Shown: in pieces, positions 33,472-44,310 of the stretch
How the letters are laid out: every line of letters begins with the position of its first letter
Position numbering within the stretch: the first letter of the stretch is position 1
NCBI GenBank assembly: GCA_021234155.1
Contig: JAJEKV010000072.1
Span: 4,935,620-4,999,619 of the forward strand
Reading direction: 5' to 3'
Origin: Isoetes taiwanensis
Lineage: Eukaryota; Streptophyta; Lycopodiopsida; Isoetales; Isoetaceae
DNA length: 64,000 nt
The notes under the pieces: model-generated
Told to the model about the DNA's origin: nothing
The model's input: only the letters and a program-made list of their open reading frames with translations
The model's database searches: none
Position numbers and translations under genes: made by a program

Positions 33472-33971
33472 TGTCACGGGATTTCTTTAAAAGAGAAGAA
33501 AAAAGAAGAGACGAGTAACAAATGAGAGAAAGATGATAAGCTTCCTTGATATCAATGATGAAAATACATGAGCTCTCGCAAGAGAGAAAACCGAAAGGAG
33601 ACAAGACTCAAAACTCATCTAAAAACTTATGAGCTAACTCTACTCATATATATAGTACAATGGCCTTGGGCCCAATATAGACACTGACCGATCTCGGTGC
33701 CGACTCACGGAAGGAGGCCCGATTTCTGAGGAATGTTGGCGGTGCCTCTTGAAGTGCCTAGAATCACGTTTGACGCCGACGGCGGTGACGGGCCGTCACT
33801 TGTCCGGCGGCGCCTCTTGTTGATGACCAAAGGCTTTGATTTGCGGGCCTCGGCCGCTTAGTCTTCTGCGGAGGCTTGGATGTGACCCGTGGTTGATCGA
33901 GGATCTTTGAGCTTGACCTGGTGCGGACGTATGCATGAATAGTCTGCACCGGGAGGCCGCTGGGACTAACA
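33472..33971 (-). mobile_element. LTR candidate, minus strand
   Basis: About 500 bp with TGTCACGG at one end and TAACA at the other, thus TG...CA. The minus strand has a TATATATATGAG box followed by a pyrimidine-rich, ATG-poor stretch of U5 style. Edges are a best guess and no partner LTR was found. Confidence 0.4.
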
Positions 33972-33987
33972 CCGGAAGAGGCGGGCT

Positions 33988-34058
33988 GTAGGAAGTGGCA
34001 TGCAATTGGTGGCAGAGATGAGGGAGCTCTTGGAATCCCCTTCGGTTGAGAGGTATGT
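33988..34058. repeat. 71-bp direct repeat, copy 2
   Basis: Second copy of 32,581-32,651, just outside the LTR candidate. It suggests that gag sequence of the same element lies on both sides of the LTR. Confidence 0.85.
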
Positions 34059-34649
34059 GGATTGCTCTTCCTCTCAATATAATTCGGAGACCACGATGAT
34101 TGTGTTTTGAGACTCCGGTCTTGATTCCATCAAGCATGCCCCTTTGGAAACTGGATGCGTGATGCACACGCCCCCAGAACCAACCCGCCTCGAACCATCT
34201 TTAGTGCGGCCTTGACTAGGATGGATGCTCGATCCATTGTTTGCCTCGCATTTGTTGGTTGGGATCCCGCACGATCCAATCCACGATCCACTCCACAGGC
34301 ACATCGGCTCGGTTGCCCTTGGGAAGCCGGATCCGGCTTCTAGAGATCTTTGCCTACGGTCGGCGGAGCTGATTCAGGGGCAGCACGGGCTAGCGATTAC
34401 ACCCGTACCTCCCACGGGGGTAGCGCTGAGCATGTGGATGCTACGCCCCGGCCGATGATTCCACACTGCGCTCCACACCCCGTCATCCAGGGTTGTTTGC
34501 CCATCGCACAGTCCCGCTTTTCGCGACCAGCCACAGCCGGGCTGCCCATTAGCCCCGAACCCACGCGATTGTGGGTTTAGAGGAAGCAAGTGACACTCTG
34601 GGGCGCTTGAGGTGACCCGCTTTCTTTCGCAGGTGATGCACGTGACTGC
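34059..34649. other. GC-rich unassigned DNA, probably element debris
   Basis: Overlapping frames on both strands without recognisable domains. Base composition matches the neighbouring element sequences rather than the AT-rich genome background. Confidence 0.35.
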
Positions 34650-35218
34650 GTGAGATGGCATTCTCTGCTTGTCGAAGTTGGAGCAAAGACGGCCCGACCG
34701 GCCCCGGCCATTTGCTATTCGGGTTTCAGGGATGCTTTATCTAGGCCGCATCCTCCGCCATGGCAATCACTTGCAAGGGACCTCCTTCTCCGTTCAGAAG
34801 ATCTTACCCCAAAGACGGCTCTGTCGGCCGGAAGGAGGAATTATGTCGAGTCCCGAGGCTCGTCCGCACCTAAGTGGGGCAGTGTATAGAGGCGGCCAGG
34901 CTATCATTCGGGATCACTGGCCACTTGATCCATGGGCAGTGTCTGTGTAGCTGATTTGACTTCGAGATCTGCTAGGGCTTAGGCCCTCTTGTTTTGTTTT
35001 ATTTTAGTATTGTGATTTGCTACGGGGCTTAGTCCCCCGAGTTCTCTGTACTGGGGCTAGTCCCCACGTTTGATTTTGGCTTCGGCCTTTTTGGTTTGGT
35101 CACGGGGTTTGGTCCCCAAGTTTCAGTCTGGGCTTTTGCCCTCTCTTTTGTATTGGGTCCCATAACCCGATCGGGTTCCGCGGACGTTAAAAATTTCTTC
35201 CTTCCTTCCTTCCTCTTC
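34650..35218 (+). mobile_element. LINE 3' end related to LINE-B, with (TTCC)n tail
   Basis: A GC-rich frame (34,669-34,950, 93 aa, no named domain) is followed by a 3' UTR with several GGGGCTNAGTCCCC-type mini-hairpins. The last 45 bp resemble the LINE-B terminus: GGGTCCCATA, an AACCCGATCGGGTT palindrome, then GCGGACGTTAAAAA. The tail is TTCC repeats (about 35,198-35,213). The body differs from LINE-B, so it is a separate family sharing the terminal module. Confidence 0.6.
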
Positions 35219-35222
35219 CCCT

Positions 35223-36624
35223 GTGCTTGGGAAGGGATCACTTGCTGGTGATACGCCCTCTTCTAGGGTGCATGTAGCTGATGTGCCTCCTGGGGTGCCC
35301 CTCGATACCTCTCAGGGTGCCAGGGTGGCAGCCCCAACTCCTGTGTGCCCGGCCGGGCGGAGCAATGACACTGTTGCTCGCATCACTCGGCCGGGGTTTT
35401 CATATTGGATCAAGCACAAGGCTCCGGAGTGTAGGACTGCCCGTGTTCAAGAGGCTCTGAAATTTGTGGAGGATCATCACTCTGTTGACCTGCAGACAGC
35501 TCTTCCAAAGACTCCATGGATAGATATTGATCATACCAGGCATGTTCAGACCATTGAGAATCTAGTTTCATTTGCGGTATTGGGCTACTTCACGGGTTAC
35601 ATATTGGACACGAGGAGGTTTAGCTCTTGGCTTGCCAGACATCTGAGGCGGATTAATCATGTTTGAGGCTGAGTCTTCCGTGCGACAATTGGTTAGTCGG
35701 GGGGCGGATACTTTGGGTGAATCTTATGTGTTGTATCAGTATTATACTCCGGCAATGTCCACCAGTTCTTTAACATCGGTTAAAATCCCGTGTTGGTTCC
35801 AGATTCAGGATCTTCCTTCTGATCTGATGGTGCCTGATTTCTTGGTTTCTATGGCTAATGGCCTGGGTGTATATTTGGCTCATTCTATTGTGCAGGTCCC
35901 CAAGATCTGTGTTGCTCTGCCTGCTTTGCAGCCTGTGCCTACTTCTCTTCCAGTGCGTAGTGGTCCCTGGCATTTTCTCTTCCGATTGAAGCTTTTGAAT
36001 GGCTCTGAGATCCGGCGGATGTTTCCATCTATTGTGCTACCATCTGACCCTGTTGATGATCCTGCTGGTGCTGGTGATGTGGTAGGGGTTGCGGGTGCTT
36101 ATGCAAGGGCCGCGGATTCCTCTGTTCCTGAGGCAACAGGCAGAGGACTCCGTGGTGCAGTGATGGAGTTGGACGAGGTGGTGTGGTTGGGAGAGGTGGT
36201 GTGGGACGAGGCCGGGGCAGGCTTGCTGCTGGCCACCCATTGGATGGCGGGGCTAGGGGAAGTGGTGGCTCAGGAAAGGGCTCAGATGATTTGGTTGTGG
36301 CTAGGTCTGAGGACATTGCTGTGGGAGGGGCTGATGGGAGGGGCTGGTGATCCTGCTGGGGATGTCCTGGTAGCGATATGTGCTGAGCATGAGGTGGCTG
36401 GAGCAGCCCGGTTGGAGGTAGAGACTAGAGAGACTATTGTGGCCCATGACTCTATGGAGGTGCCTGGGGGACTTCCAACACGTATTGGAAGTGGAATGTC
36501 ATGTAGAGCGGCCGTGGGTCACATTGCTGTGATTAATCCTCTGGCTCTAGATGATGACTCTGTGGAGTGGGCTAATGGCCTGGCGGGTAGGCATGTGGGG
36601 CTGGACACTTCTCCTCCGGGATGA
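35223..36624 (+). pseudogene. LINE-D ORF1 (gag-like, DUF4283 type)
   Basis: Two plus-strand frames (35,223-35,666 and 35,659-36,624) overlap by 8 bp with a frame change. The second has VKIPCWFQIQDLPSDLM and VYLAHSIVQVPKICVAL, matching the RNA-binding-like DUF4283 domain typical of plant L1 ORF1 proteins. Its C-terminal half is Gly/Ala/Glu/Trp-rich, low in complexity and probably frame-shifted. ORF1 ends at 36,624, overlapping the ORF2 start ATG at 36,621 in an ATGA arrangement, which fits termination-reinitiation between L1 ORFs. Confidence 0.7.
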
Positions 36625-37760
36625 ATAGGTCGATCCTTAGTTGGAATGTGCGGGGGGTGCGGTCCTCTAGTAGTAAGAGGGCCCGTGTTTCTTTGGCACT
36701 TCGACAGTTGCGTCCTGATATTGTTTGCATTCAGGAGCATAAGTGTCACAGGGGTGATATGTCCAGGCTCATGAATATGGTTGGTAGGCAGTTTGTCTCT
36801 ATTGCTTTCAGGGAAAAAAAATAAGGAACTTCTAAATCCAGAGTGGTGAAATAGACTTGGCTAAAGTATGCCAAAAGTTGAGATGAAAGCTTCTGACGTT
36901 TAGCTAATCTTTTCAAATTTTGCCACCTTTACTTTCTTACGTTTGGCTAAACTTATATTTAAAAATAAAAAAATCTTCTATCATTTAGCTATTTTGCACT
37001 AATTTAAGACTTAAATATTAACTGATCATAATAGATATAAAGGTTATAAAATAATTTGGCTAAAGTACGTCAAAATTTTAATTAAAAGCTTCTAAGTTTT
37101 GGCTAAACTCTCCAATTTTTGGCACTTATACTTCCTTACGATTAGCTAAAGTTGGACGAAATGGTGGTGGGGTGTGAAATAGACTTGGCTAATATTTTCT
37201 TTTTTTGGCCCAAAAGTGGCCATAGTTTAGCCGTTTTTTTTTCCCAACAAATCTAAAATTTTGCCATTTAGCTAAGATTAGCCACTAATTTTTTTCCTGC
37301 GCGGACTAGTGGGGGTACTCTTATTGCTTGGAGGATGGATGTGCAGGTCACGTACTCTGCAGCAGACAGGTTTGGTCGGTGGGCGTGGTTGGAGGGAGGG
37401 CAAGAGTGGGGGATTGTTAATGTTTATGCCCCTAATCAGCCTTCTCAGCAGGGTGCTTTATGGGCCATAGTCCGGAATAAGTTGTGAGCCCTTGGTGGGT
37501 TGCAGGTCGCTTGGTTGTTGTTAGGGGACTTCAATATGGTAGAGCGAGTAGAGGATCGCTCTGGTTCTAGAACCCAGGATGTGCATGGGTTTGAGAGGGA
37601 CTAGTGGTCTTGTTTGTTGCAGGATTTGGCCTTGGTTGAGATCCCTGGGGACTTGTCTTTCACCTATTGTAATAGGCAGAATGGTGCGGGCCGGGCGTAT
37701 TCTAGGCATGATTGGTGCTATGCCCTCTTTGTGCCGGAGTAACATTCTGTCTACCTCCAT
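36621..37760 (+). pseudogene. LINE-D ORF2 endonuclease domain, interrupted
   Basis: The frame from 36,621 reads as an AP-type endonuclease start (ILSWNVRG, then RPDIVCIQEHKC with the catalytic Glu). A 491-bp AT-rich insertion begins at 36,809. The domain resumes at about 37,303 with TSGGTLIAW, GIVNVYAPNQPSQQ and LLLGDFNMVERVEDR. In-frame stops near 37,485 and 37,602 and a frame change after GRAYSRHDW make it non-functional. Confidence 0.75.
36809..37299. mobile_element. MITE-like AT-rich insertion in LINE-D
   Basis: Ends CAGGGAAAAAAAATAAGGAACT and, inverted, CAGGAAAAAAATTAGTGGCT form imperfect terminal inverted repeats. Inside, a roughly 98-bp block starting TTGGCTAAAGTA occurs twice (36,856 and 37,056). 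No transposase. Removing it restores the order of the endonuclease motifs. No target duplication was resolved. Confidence 0.6.
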
Positions 37761-38331
37761 TTCTGTTCATTACCCTCAGGTTGTGTTCAGTCAGGGTGCG
37801 GTTGCCTCTCGGCCCTCTAGGACGGTGTTCCGTTTGAACACCCCCGGCCGATGCGGATTTCTCACCCCAAAGGCCGGAGTTGTGGCTTGATACCTTTTCA
37901 TCTCTGAAGGGCATGTCTGGTATGGTGACTGCGTTGGCCAGGGTGAAGCATTTTGCCAAGGTCTTTGGTAGGCAACGTGTGCAGCAGGAGCGGCAGGAGT
38001 TGCATGGTCTCTATCAGGAGTTGGAGAAGATTCGGGCGCAACCTTCTGATGGCATTAGGGAGAATGCAGTGTTGCAGCTTATTGTTGCTCTGGAGCAGGT
38101 TAAAGTCGCGTGAGGCGCTGTGAAGGCGGCCCTTACCTAGTTGAAGGAGGGGGACACAAGTTCGTCCGATTGTTCTTTAGAGCAGCTAAGGTGGCGATAT
38201 CACGACATCTATGGCGTCCCTTGCTTTGCCTGATGGCCGGACTTTGGAGGATCCCGCTGATTTGCAGAGGTATGTGCATGCTCATTTCTCAGGGTTTTTT
38301 CGCACAACACACTCTTCCCTATGAGTAGGAG

Positions 38332-40724
38332 ATGCAAGAGCTTGTTTTGGGGGCTGTTAAGCCATCTATTCTGCCTCACCAGCGTGAGAGCTTGGAGCAG
38401 GAGCTCTCCATAGAGGATTTAGCGGAGGCATGTATGTGTATGGCCAAGGATAAATGTCCTGGGCTGGATGGCATCCCTGTGGAGTTCTTTCAGACTTATT
38501 GGGAGTGGGCTGGTGAATCTGTGTACAAGGTGTATCTTGAGTTGCTGCAGTCTTCTCAAATGGATAGGATCTTGAATACCGCATGCATTTCCTTGATTCC
38601 TAAGGTTAAGCAGCCTTTTACTATTAATGATTGGAGGCCTATCTCCTTGTTGTCCTCTGTGTATAAGATTATTGCGAAAGCCCTGGCAGAGAAGAAGCCG
38701 GTGTTGACTTCTTCCATTAGTAAGGTGCAGTCTGGGTTTGTTCCTGGGAGGAACATTTTGACTAATGTTGCCGCGACTTATGAGGGCCTTTATTGGGCCA
38801 GGAGAACAGGTCAATGTATTGCCTATCTTAAGGTTGACTTTGCCAAAGCTTACGATAGTGTCCGTTGGGAGTTCTTGTCTGCCATGATGTTAGCATTGGG
38901 CTGTGGTCCACGCTTTACAGAGACAGTCATGAAGCTGCAGAGGTCAGCACGAGCTACGGTGGTGTGCCAGGGTGAACCCTCTGCCTTTTTCTCCTTAGGC
39001 AGAGAGGTGCGTTAGGGGTGCCCTTTGGCGCCGTCTTTGTTTACGATTGTGGCGGAGGCACTGTCTCAGTTTTTGGCTGCAGTGGAGGAGGGGGTGGTGG
39101 ATGGGCTTCGGATGCAGGATGGTAGCCAGCAGATTATTAACCAGTTCGCCGATGACACTTTCCTCTTCTTGGTGGCAGAAGAGAGGAATTTGCAGAATGT
39201 GAAGGGTTTGCTGGATACTTTCTCCTTGGCCTCGGGCATTCTTCTGAATTGGGGTAAATGCTCCGCATTATGGGCCCAGCTGACTCCGCCTCCCCCTTGT
39301 TTGGATCTATTCCCTTGGAAGGTGCTCCTATGTAATGTGTGTACTACGTTGTTGGGTATTCCCTTTGGAGGGGATGTTTCTATGGGGAGGGTGTGGGATG
39401 AGATTTTGCAGGGGTTGCAGAAACACCTCAATTGGTGGAAGGGTAGCAAGTTGTCCATGGTAGGTAGGATCACTATTGCCAAGTCAGTACTTTGTAGCAC
39501 TCATGTGTATACAGCATCTGCGATGTTAGCTCCTGAGGGTAAGATACATGCTTTGGATAAGATTGTTCGAATTTTGTGTGGGGCGAGGATGATGAAGGGG
39601 CGGTTGTTAAAGTGGTTTGGTGGAAGTGTCTCCGCCCCCGGGAGGATGGGGGCTTGGCCATTCTGGATTTGGCACTGCATAGTAAGGTGTTGGTCTCCAA
39701 GTTTGTTTGGAGCATTCTGCAGGATGAAGCATCTTCTCCTGGTGCGGTGCTGTTGTTGCAGTCTCTTCGCCATTGTGTGGCGTTTGGGAAGCCGTCTGTG
39801 CATGTGGAGTTGCCCTGGGCACTGTTGTATGGTCTCCGGCCTTTCCCACATGCATCCCCTTTTCTCACGGGGGTATTGCGAGCTTGGGATCATGTGTGTG
39901 TGCTCTTCCAGCTAGATTATGCCTCAGTTTATCACCACTCTTCTCCTTTCTTGTGGGTTCCTCTACCCCCTGCGCACTTGCCCTTGGCTGCCAATGTGCA
40001 TGCTCGGACGCAGGCTCGTTGGAGGCGAGCTGTTGTGCTCATCTTGGAGGATTGGTATTGGGGTGGTCAACTAGCTTCGTGGGAGTTCTTTCGAGCTCGC
40101 TTTCGCCTGAGGGGCAGTGACCAGGCTATCTGGGAACAAGTGGCGGGGAGTATTCCGCTACACATACCTATAGTCCCTCAGGATGATATGGTGGTGCAGG
40201 TTTGGAAGGTTCATCCGGATGTTGTGTCTTCTTGTTTTGTGCGGTCTTGTTACCAGGTGCTGGCTATTCATGACACACTGCCCCATTCAAGCAAATGGTC
40301 TCTGCAGCTTTTGGGTTCTCGATGGCACTCGGTTTGGACGTGGACATGGAGCTCACTTCCCCCACCGGAGGTTAGGGTGCTTCTGTGGCAGGTGGTGCAC
40401 TGCTGTATCAGGATGAATGCCCTTGTGAGTCAGTTTAGGCCGGGTGTGAGCCCTCTCTGCCCTTGTTGTGGCCTTCATCGTGAGACTGTGGAGCATTGTC
40501 TGGTTTTATGCCCTCACTTGCAGGCTGCCTGGGATTGGGTTAGGGCTCTATTTCAGGTGAGATTGACTAGCCAGCAGTTGCTGCTTCATGTGTATCCTGG
40601 TGGTTGGCCGCTCTTACGGCAGCAAGCCTTGCATCTGTGCGTGGCTTGGTTGGTGTGGCTGATTTGGAAGCGGCGGCGGTTGTGGATCTTTCAGGGGATT
40701 CATGTCCCAAGTGCAACCGACTAA
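38332..40724 (+). pseudogene. LINE-D reverse transcriptase and C-terminal domain
   Basis: The frame 38,332-39,015 has KCPGLDGIPVEFFQ, INDWRPISLLSSVYKIIAK, GFVPGRNI and LKVDFAKAYDSVRWEFL. An in-frame TAG at 39,013 sits at the VRQGCPLAP box. RT resumes at 39,025 with NQFADDTFLFL (the catalytic FADD) and WWKGSKLSMVGRI. A frameshift near 39,590 moves to frame 39,576-40,724, with EDGGLAILDLALHSKVL, a zf-RVT-like Cys cluster (CPCCGLHRETVEHCLVLCP) and a Trp-rich C terminus. Confidence 0.85.
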
Positions 40725-41690
40725 ACCTCGACCTTCATAACGCAAATCCTTCAATAACTTAGCAACACACAGGGTTTACGTTTCGGAGGCCATATTCTAG
40801 TCAGATTCGACCAGGATCTTGCACAATGTCATCACGTAGAGGGAGGGTGTTGATGCCAGAAGACGGATCCTTTAAACCTTCAGGAAGCAGTTCGCCCCAC
40901 AGGTCCTCTCCCGCAGGCCCCTGGCCACAGACGTGCAACTCTCCCACTTTGGAATTGTGAACTGACTCTGCCAATGGACTCAAAACATCGACATTATCCT
41001 GGGGACCAAGTTTCGTGGGCAGGAGACTACTTCTTCTCTAAGAAACACCAAAGTAGCTCATGTCCAACACGTTCGTAGTCAATTGGCCTAAGAGGTGGCT
41101 GCGGAATACTACTATGTAGAGGGTTCGTGTTTCTTTCGTTGCCAAAATGACCGTATAACTTGGTCCCTAGAGTAATTTTGCCACTCCGGATGACATGGCG
41201 AAGTCGAATCTCCATTCCGGAGCCTTTGTGCTGCCCGAATGACAAAACACTTAGGTTTCTGCACGGTCGACCACAGGATATTTCGTGGTTTGATAAGTTC
41301 TCCCGGCCCGATCTTGGATTTTTTTGAACCTGCTCGAAGTAGGTTACTTGAATAGCGGATTCAACAGTCGGATAGGGAAACCGAGCTCTGGGATGGAGGC
41401 ATTGGCATTTGCCCTCTCGGAGGAGCGCTGGCAAGAAAGGCTGCCTCAGCAACCTTTCTGAGGTCCATCTCCTGGGGTTTGGCCTCTCCCCTCGGATGAG
41501 GAAGCCACGCAAAGTCCTGGCCTGGTTCAATTTGGGAAAGGGTATCAGTACTTTACGTTCTTCAAGATCCCTCTATTCTATCCCTTGCCAAACTCCTCTA
41601 CCAAAATTCCAAAGGTTATCATATTTCTTGCATAGAGTCCTAGTCATCATGTCCACATCACCACCATCTAGCCATATCACCCAATTGGAG
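40725..41690 (-). other. Unassigned region with a long minus-strand frame
   Basis: A 167-aa minus-strand frame (41,530-41,027) is basic and Arg-rich and lacks a domain I recognise. A second short one lies at 40,983-40,801. GC content is moderate. It may be debris of another element joined to LINE-D at about 40,722. Confidence 0.3.
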
Positions 41691-41696
41691 CCACCT

Positions 41697-42303
41697 TGGC
41701 ATGTTTGAGCCTAGGTGGCATGTTTGAGCCACCTTGGCATGTTGGAGCCCATGTGGCATGTTAGAGTCCTCGTGGCATGTTGGAGCCTAGGTGGCATATT
41801 GGAGCCTAGGTGGCATGTTTGAGCCACCTTGGCATGTTTGAGCCACTTTGTCATGTTGGAGCCTAGGTGGCATGTTTGAGCCACGTTGGCATGCCTGAGC
41901 CACCTTGGCATGTTGGAGGCTAGGTGGCATGTTTGAGCCACCTTGGCATGTTTGAGCCACCTTGGCCTGTTGGAGCCCTCGTGGCATGTTTGAGCCACCT
42001 TGGCATGTTTGAGCCTAGGTGGCATGTTGGAGCCTAGGTGGCATCACCTTGGCATGTTGGAGCCTAGGTGGCATGTTGGAACCCGTGTGGCATGTTTGAG
42101 CCACCTTGGCATGTTGAGTTGAGTGGCATGTTTGAGCCACCTCGGCATGTCGGACCCTAGGTGGCATGTTGGAGTCTAGTGTCATGTTGCCTAGGTGGCA
42201 TGTTTGAGCCACCTTGGCATGTTGGAGCCTAGGTGGCGTGCTTGAGCCGCCTTGGCATGTTTGAGCCAAGGTGGCATGTTGGAGCCCGCGTGGCATGTTT
42301 GAG
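41697..42303. repeat. Minisatellite of alternating ~19-bp units
   Basis: Units of the type TTTGAGCCACCTTGGCATG and TTGGAGCCTAGGTGGCATG alternate for about 600 bp, making a composite period near 38 bp. GCCACCT in one unit and AGGTGGC in the next are reverse complements, so neighbouring units can pair. Continuous minus-strand frames here (repeated AQTCH) are by-products of the repeat. Confidence 0.9.
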
Positions 42304-42955
42304 TTAATATGAACTCTAAATTAGCATTCAAATTTAAGTTGTTAATATTTATCTACAAACATGCATAATCAAGGTCTGCTAACATATGAAGCAATTTGTT
42401 TAACGTCTGGCTCCAACATTTTTGCCCAACATATGTCTAATATATGCCCAACTACTAGAGAACCACAATCTCGCCCTTTCCATAAGCTCAAGGTTATAAT
42501 TTTGGAGTGACCTAGTACTTAGGCAATCGAATTCCATAGCAATAAACAACTCCCCTTTGTGGCTAATCAAATTGAATAGATTTAAGCCAAGCAGGACCAC
42601 TTAACGCCTGACCACAACAACTGGGCAAAGCTATCTAACCCAAAAGTTCTATTTTTCAAACACTATCACAAGCACCTATAATGCATCTAGCCAACGAGTC
42701 AAAATAATGCTCTAACTCCCGCTAGGGTAACACCCGATAATCTGAGCACGTTTGTCGTGAACATTATATGTGCTGAAAATTAAAATAATGCTTTTGCCAC
42801 GCGTAAAAAATGAAATAATACTATACTATTGTATTCAATGGCCAAGATAAATAGCAAAGATCCTGATCTCAGTTCTGTAATGTTTTTGGCTCTTAGAATG
42901 AACGGTGAGATTTGCAAAGAGATCAACGTGAGAGATTGTGATCCAAGTCCTTTAA
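42304..42955. other. Unassigned AT-rich DNA
   Basis: No supported feature. Confidence 0.45.
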
Positions 42956-43055
42956 CTTGATTGGCTCCTTGATTAACGGCATCTCCGTCCCCCCTGTTTT
43001 TTCTTTCCCACCCTCTGTTCCCCCTGTTTTTTCTATTCTATTCTATTCCTTTGCC

Positions 43056-43241
43056 ATGGCGATGGCAAATCCGGCAGTGGCACAACCTCTCTTTTCGTCT
43101 ATCCACCCCAAATCTGATCCTCTAAACACACCTTTCAAACACACCTTTCATCATTTCGCAGTCCCTAATCTGGATTCTTCCTCTGAAGCGCCAGCTATGG
43201 CGTCTCGGCAGCTGCAAAGGCTGGGGCATTGGCCGCCTTAA
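43056..43241 (+). CDS. Unrecognised 61-aa open frame with transit-peptide-like start
   Basis: From the ATG at 43,056 the frame begins MAMANPAVAQPLFSSIHPK. It is rich in Ala, Ser, Pro and His and poor in acidic residues early on, as plastid transit peptides are. It ends after RLGHWPP. A TTCTA run just upstream (43,031-43,047) may be a microsatellite in a 5' leader or a LINE tail remnant. It could be a first exon whose partners are lost, or chance. No function can be proposed. Confidence 0.25.
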   Translation: MAMANPAVAQPLFSSIHPKSDPLNTPFKHTFHHFAVPNLDSSSEAPAMASRQLQRLGHWPP

Positions 43242-44310
43242 GCCTTCTTATCTCTGGAATGTAATCTCTGGTTTCATTTGTTAAATGTTAAATTTATAAA
43301 GTTCTTGTGAATTCATGTATGAATGTAAATTTAATTGTTTATTTTGCTTAGTTTATTCTTTACACCTTTGTGCATTCACCTTTTAGTTTTAAGTGTCCAC
43401 TTTTGCACCATTGGAACTTAGCACAAGAACTTAGTATGTATAAATGAGAATAGAGACAACATAATATATTATTTCCTCGTGGACTTGTTTGGGTTCATGG
43501 ACTTGTTTGGGTTCGATTCCCAAAAAGGCTTTCTTTTTTTACAATAAAAAAGATCATTACAAAATTCATAATATATTAGCTTTTAAATTGTGGTCTATAG
43601 TAATTTTTTTTTTTAAATTTGTGCCATGTGTCAACATTTGAATTGTTAGAAGATATATTAGAAACAATACTTTATTTTTTCTATGTGTAATAATAATGTT
43701 TTTTTATTTCAAAAGTATGCCACGTGTCCATATTTGATTAGCTAGAATAATGTTTTTTTATTTAAAAAGTATGCCACGTGTCAATATCTCATTAGTTAAA
43801 AACCACATTAGAAACTCACGTTTTTTCTACGTGTTATAATATTACTTTTTACATGTCCTTATTTTAGGGAAACAATAGCAAGATTTCAATAACACATATA
43901 GTGTTTCGTAAATTAAAAAAAGGCCATGCGTGGTTTTCTTAATTTTGCAAAAACAACATTTGAAACGACGTGTCCATATTGAGAAAAAGAACATATGAAA
44001 ACATTATTTTTCTATTTTCTACATGTTCTTTTTTTATAGTTCTTTATTTCTAGTGTTGTAATTTAGTTTTTCAGGTGTAGTAAAATTAAAACCTACGCGT
44101 GCTATTTTAAAGCTAAACAACGCGTCGTTTTACAAAAAATAACAGCGAAGGAAAAAAGTACACGTTGACAAAAATTTACAAAAACTATATCAATTTTTTC
44201 TACGCGTGGATTTTTCTGCTAAAAGACCACAGTGGGAAATTTTTGCCAAAAAACCACTGTCTCTTTGTACAAATCCGGATAAACGGGCCACGTAAACTTT
44301 TGGGGCCCCC
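43242..44310. repeat. AT-rich DNA with repeated CACGTGTC-containing units
   Basis: ATGCCACGTGTCCATATTTGATTAG (43,715 onward) recurs as ATGCCACGTGTCAATATCTCATTAG (43,768 onward, 53 bp later), with weaker copies near 43,620 and 43,966. CACGTG is a G-box core. No gene is supported downstream. A TGGACTTGTTTGGGTTC direct repeat lies at about 43,480-43,513. Confidence 0.55.

Larger units (their letters stand above)
35223..40724 (+). mobile_element. LINE-D: long decayed L1-type LINE
   Basis: The GC-rich element keeps the L1 order. ORF1 spans 35,223-36,624. The ORF2 endonuclease starts at 36,621 with SWNVRGVRS and CIQEHK, is interrupted at 36,809-37,299, and continues to GDFNMVE at about 37,530. RT and the C-terminal domain follow to 40,724. 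There are several in-frame stops (for example near 37,485, 37,602 and 39,013) and a frameshift near 39,590, so it is inactive. The end at about 40,722 lacks a 3' UTR or tail, which implies a 3' truncation. Confidence 0.85.

Noticed and set aside
39066-39893. Minus-strand frames over the LINE-D reverse transcriptase
   Set aside because: They are antisense to a well-supported RT frame and have no motif of their own.
41711-42296. Long minus-strand frames with repeated AQTCH peptides
   Set aside because: They follow the minisatellite period exactly and exist in more than one frame, so they are repeat by-products.
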